Part shown: one piece after another, positions 5,920 through 6,068 of the stretch
How positions within the stretch are numbered: the stretch's first letter is position 1
How the letters are laid out: each line of letters opens with the position of its first letter
Source of the DNA: an uncultured Paracoccus sp.
GTDB taxonomy: Bacteria > Pseudomonadota > Alphaproteobacteria > Rhodobacterales > Rhodobacteraceae
Length of the DNA: 6,068 bases
Assembly: GCF_946221145.1 (NCBI RefSeq)
Contig: NZ_CAMIOH010000194.1
Coordinates: 1 to 6,068 of the forward strand
Direction: 5' to 3'
Notes under the pieces: model-generated
Database searches by the model: none
Seen by the model: the letters and a program-made list of their open reading frames with translations, nothing else
Told to the model about the DNA's origin: nothing
Translations under genes and position numbers: made by a program

Positions 5920-6068
5920 CAGCGCACCCCGTCCAGACCGCGCGTCACGCGGCGTTCATAGCGGCGGATGGCGAAGGAGATCACCGAGGACATCGCGAAA
6001 TACAGGACCAGAATGGTCACGAAAGGCAGCAGCGTGTTGCCGGTCTGCGACCGCACGATCTGCGCCTG
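5919..6068 (-). CDS. ehuC: Ectoine/hydroxyectoine ABC transporter permease EhuC, C-terminal 49 residues (5' end outside window)
   Basis: The minus-strand frame is open from the window edge to the TGA at 5919-5921 and encodes 49 residues. It contains a final hydrophobic helix (about residues 13-33 of the fragment, LLPFVTILVLYFAMSSVIS). A basic tail with RRYERR follows, the usual end of HisM/GlnP-type permeases; EhuD ends similarly (RWLERRYG). It is cut at the window edge, so the EAA loop and start are not visible. It shares one base with the ehuD start, consistent with coupled synthesis of a permease heterodimer. The EhuC name rests on its place directly before ehuD and the eut genes. Confidence 0.8.
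   Translation of the reverse strand, partial: QAQIVRSQTGNTLLPFVTILVLYFAMSSVISFAIRRYERRVTRGLDGVR

Overview
The window is part of one minus-strand operon for uptake and breakdown of the compatible solutes ectoine and 5-hydroxyectoine. Reading 5' to 3' on the minus strand (right to left), the order is ehuC (3' end only), ehuD, eutA, eutB, eutC, eutD/doeA, eutE/doeB, and a succinate/aspartate-semialdehyde dehydrogenase gene (doeC/ssd, 5' part only). Both ends run off the window. Coding density is almost total: the longest non-coding gap is 11 bases, most junctions are stop/start overlaps, and I see no promoter, terminator, RNA gene, repeat, mobile element or CRISPR.

The DNA is very GC-rich with strong third-position G/C bias. 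This, plus a gene order familiar from alphaproteobacterial ectoine-utilization loci, suggests an alphaproteobacterium, plausibly Rhodobacterales (Paracoccus-like). The genus is a guess from memory; no phylogenetic marker gene is present.

Right end (5260-6068): two inner-membrane permeases of a polar-amino-acid-type ABC importer, EhuC and EhuD, bring ectoines into the cell. Middle (2623-5263): EutA (Asp/Glu racemase family), EutB (PLP-dependent threonine dehydratase family) and EutC (ornithine cyclodeaminase family) form a block thought to be needed for the hydroxylated substrate, with chemistry still unsettled. Left (1-2611): EutD/DoeA opens the ectoine ring to N-alpha-acetyl-diaminobutyrate, EutE/DoeB removes the acetyl group, and DoeC oxidises aspartate semialdehyde to aspartate. 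The transaminase that links DABA to aspartate semialdehyde (Atf/DoeD) is not in the window and would be expected further left or elsewhere.

This is a known type of system, not a new one. The least understood part is the EutABC block. Its preserved residues (two cysteines in EutA, a PLP lysine in EutB, a nucleotide-binding fold and a conserved Asp in EutC) suggest an epimerise-dehydrate-reduce route similar in logic to the beta-hydroxyaspartate cycle.
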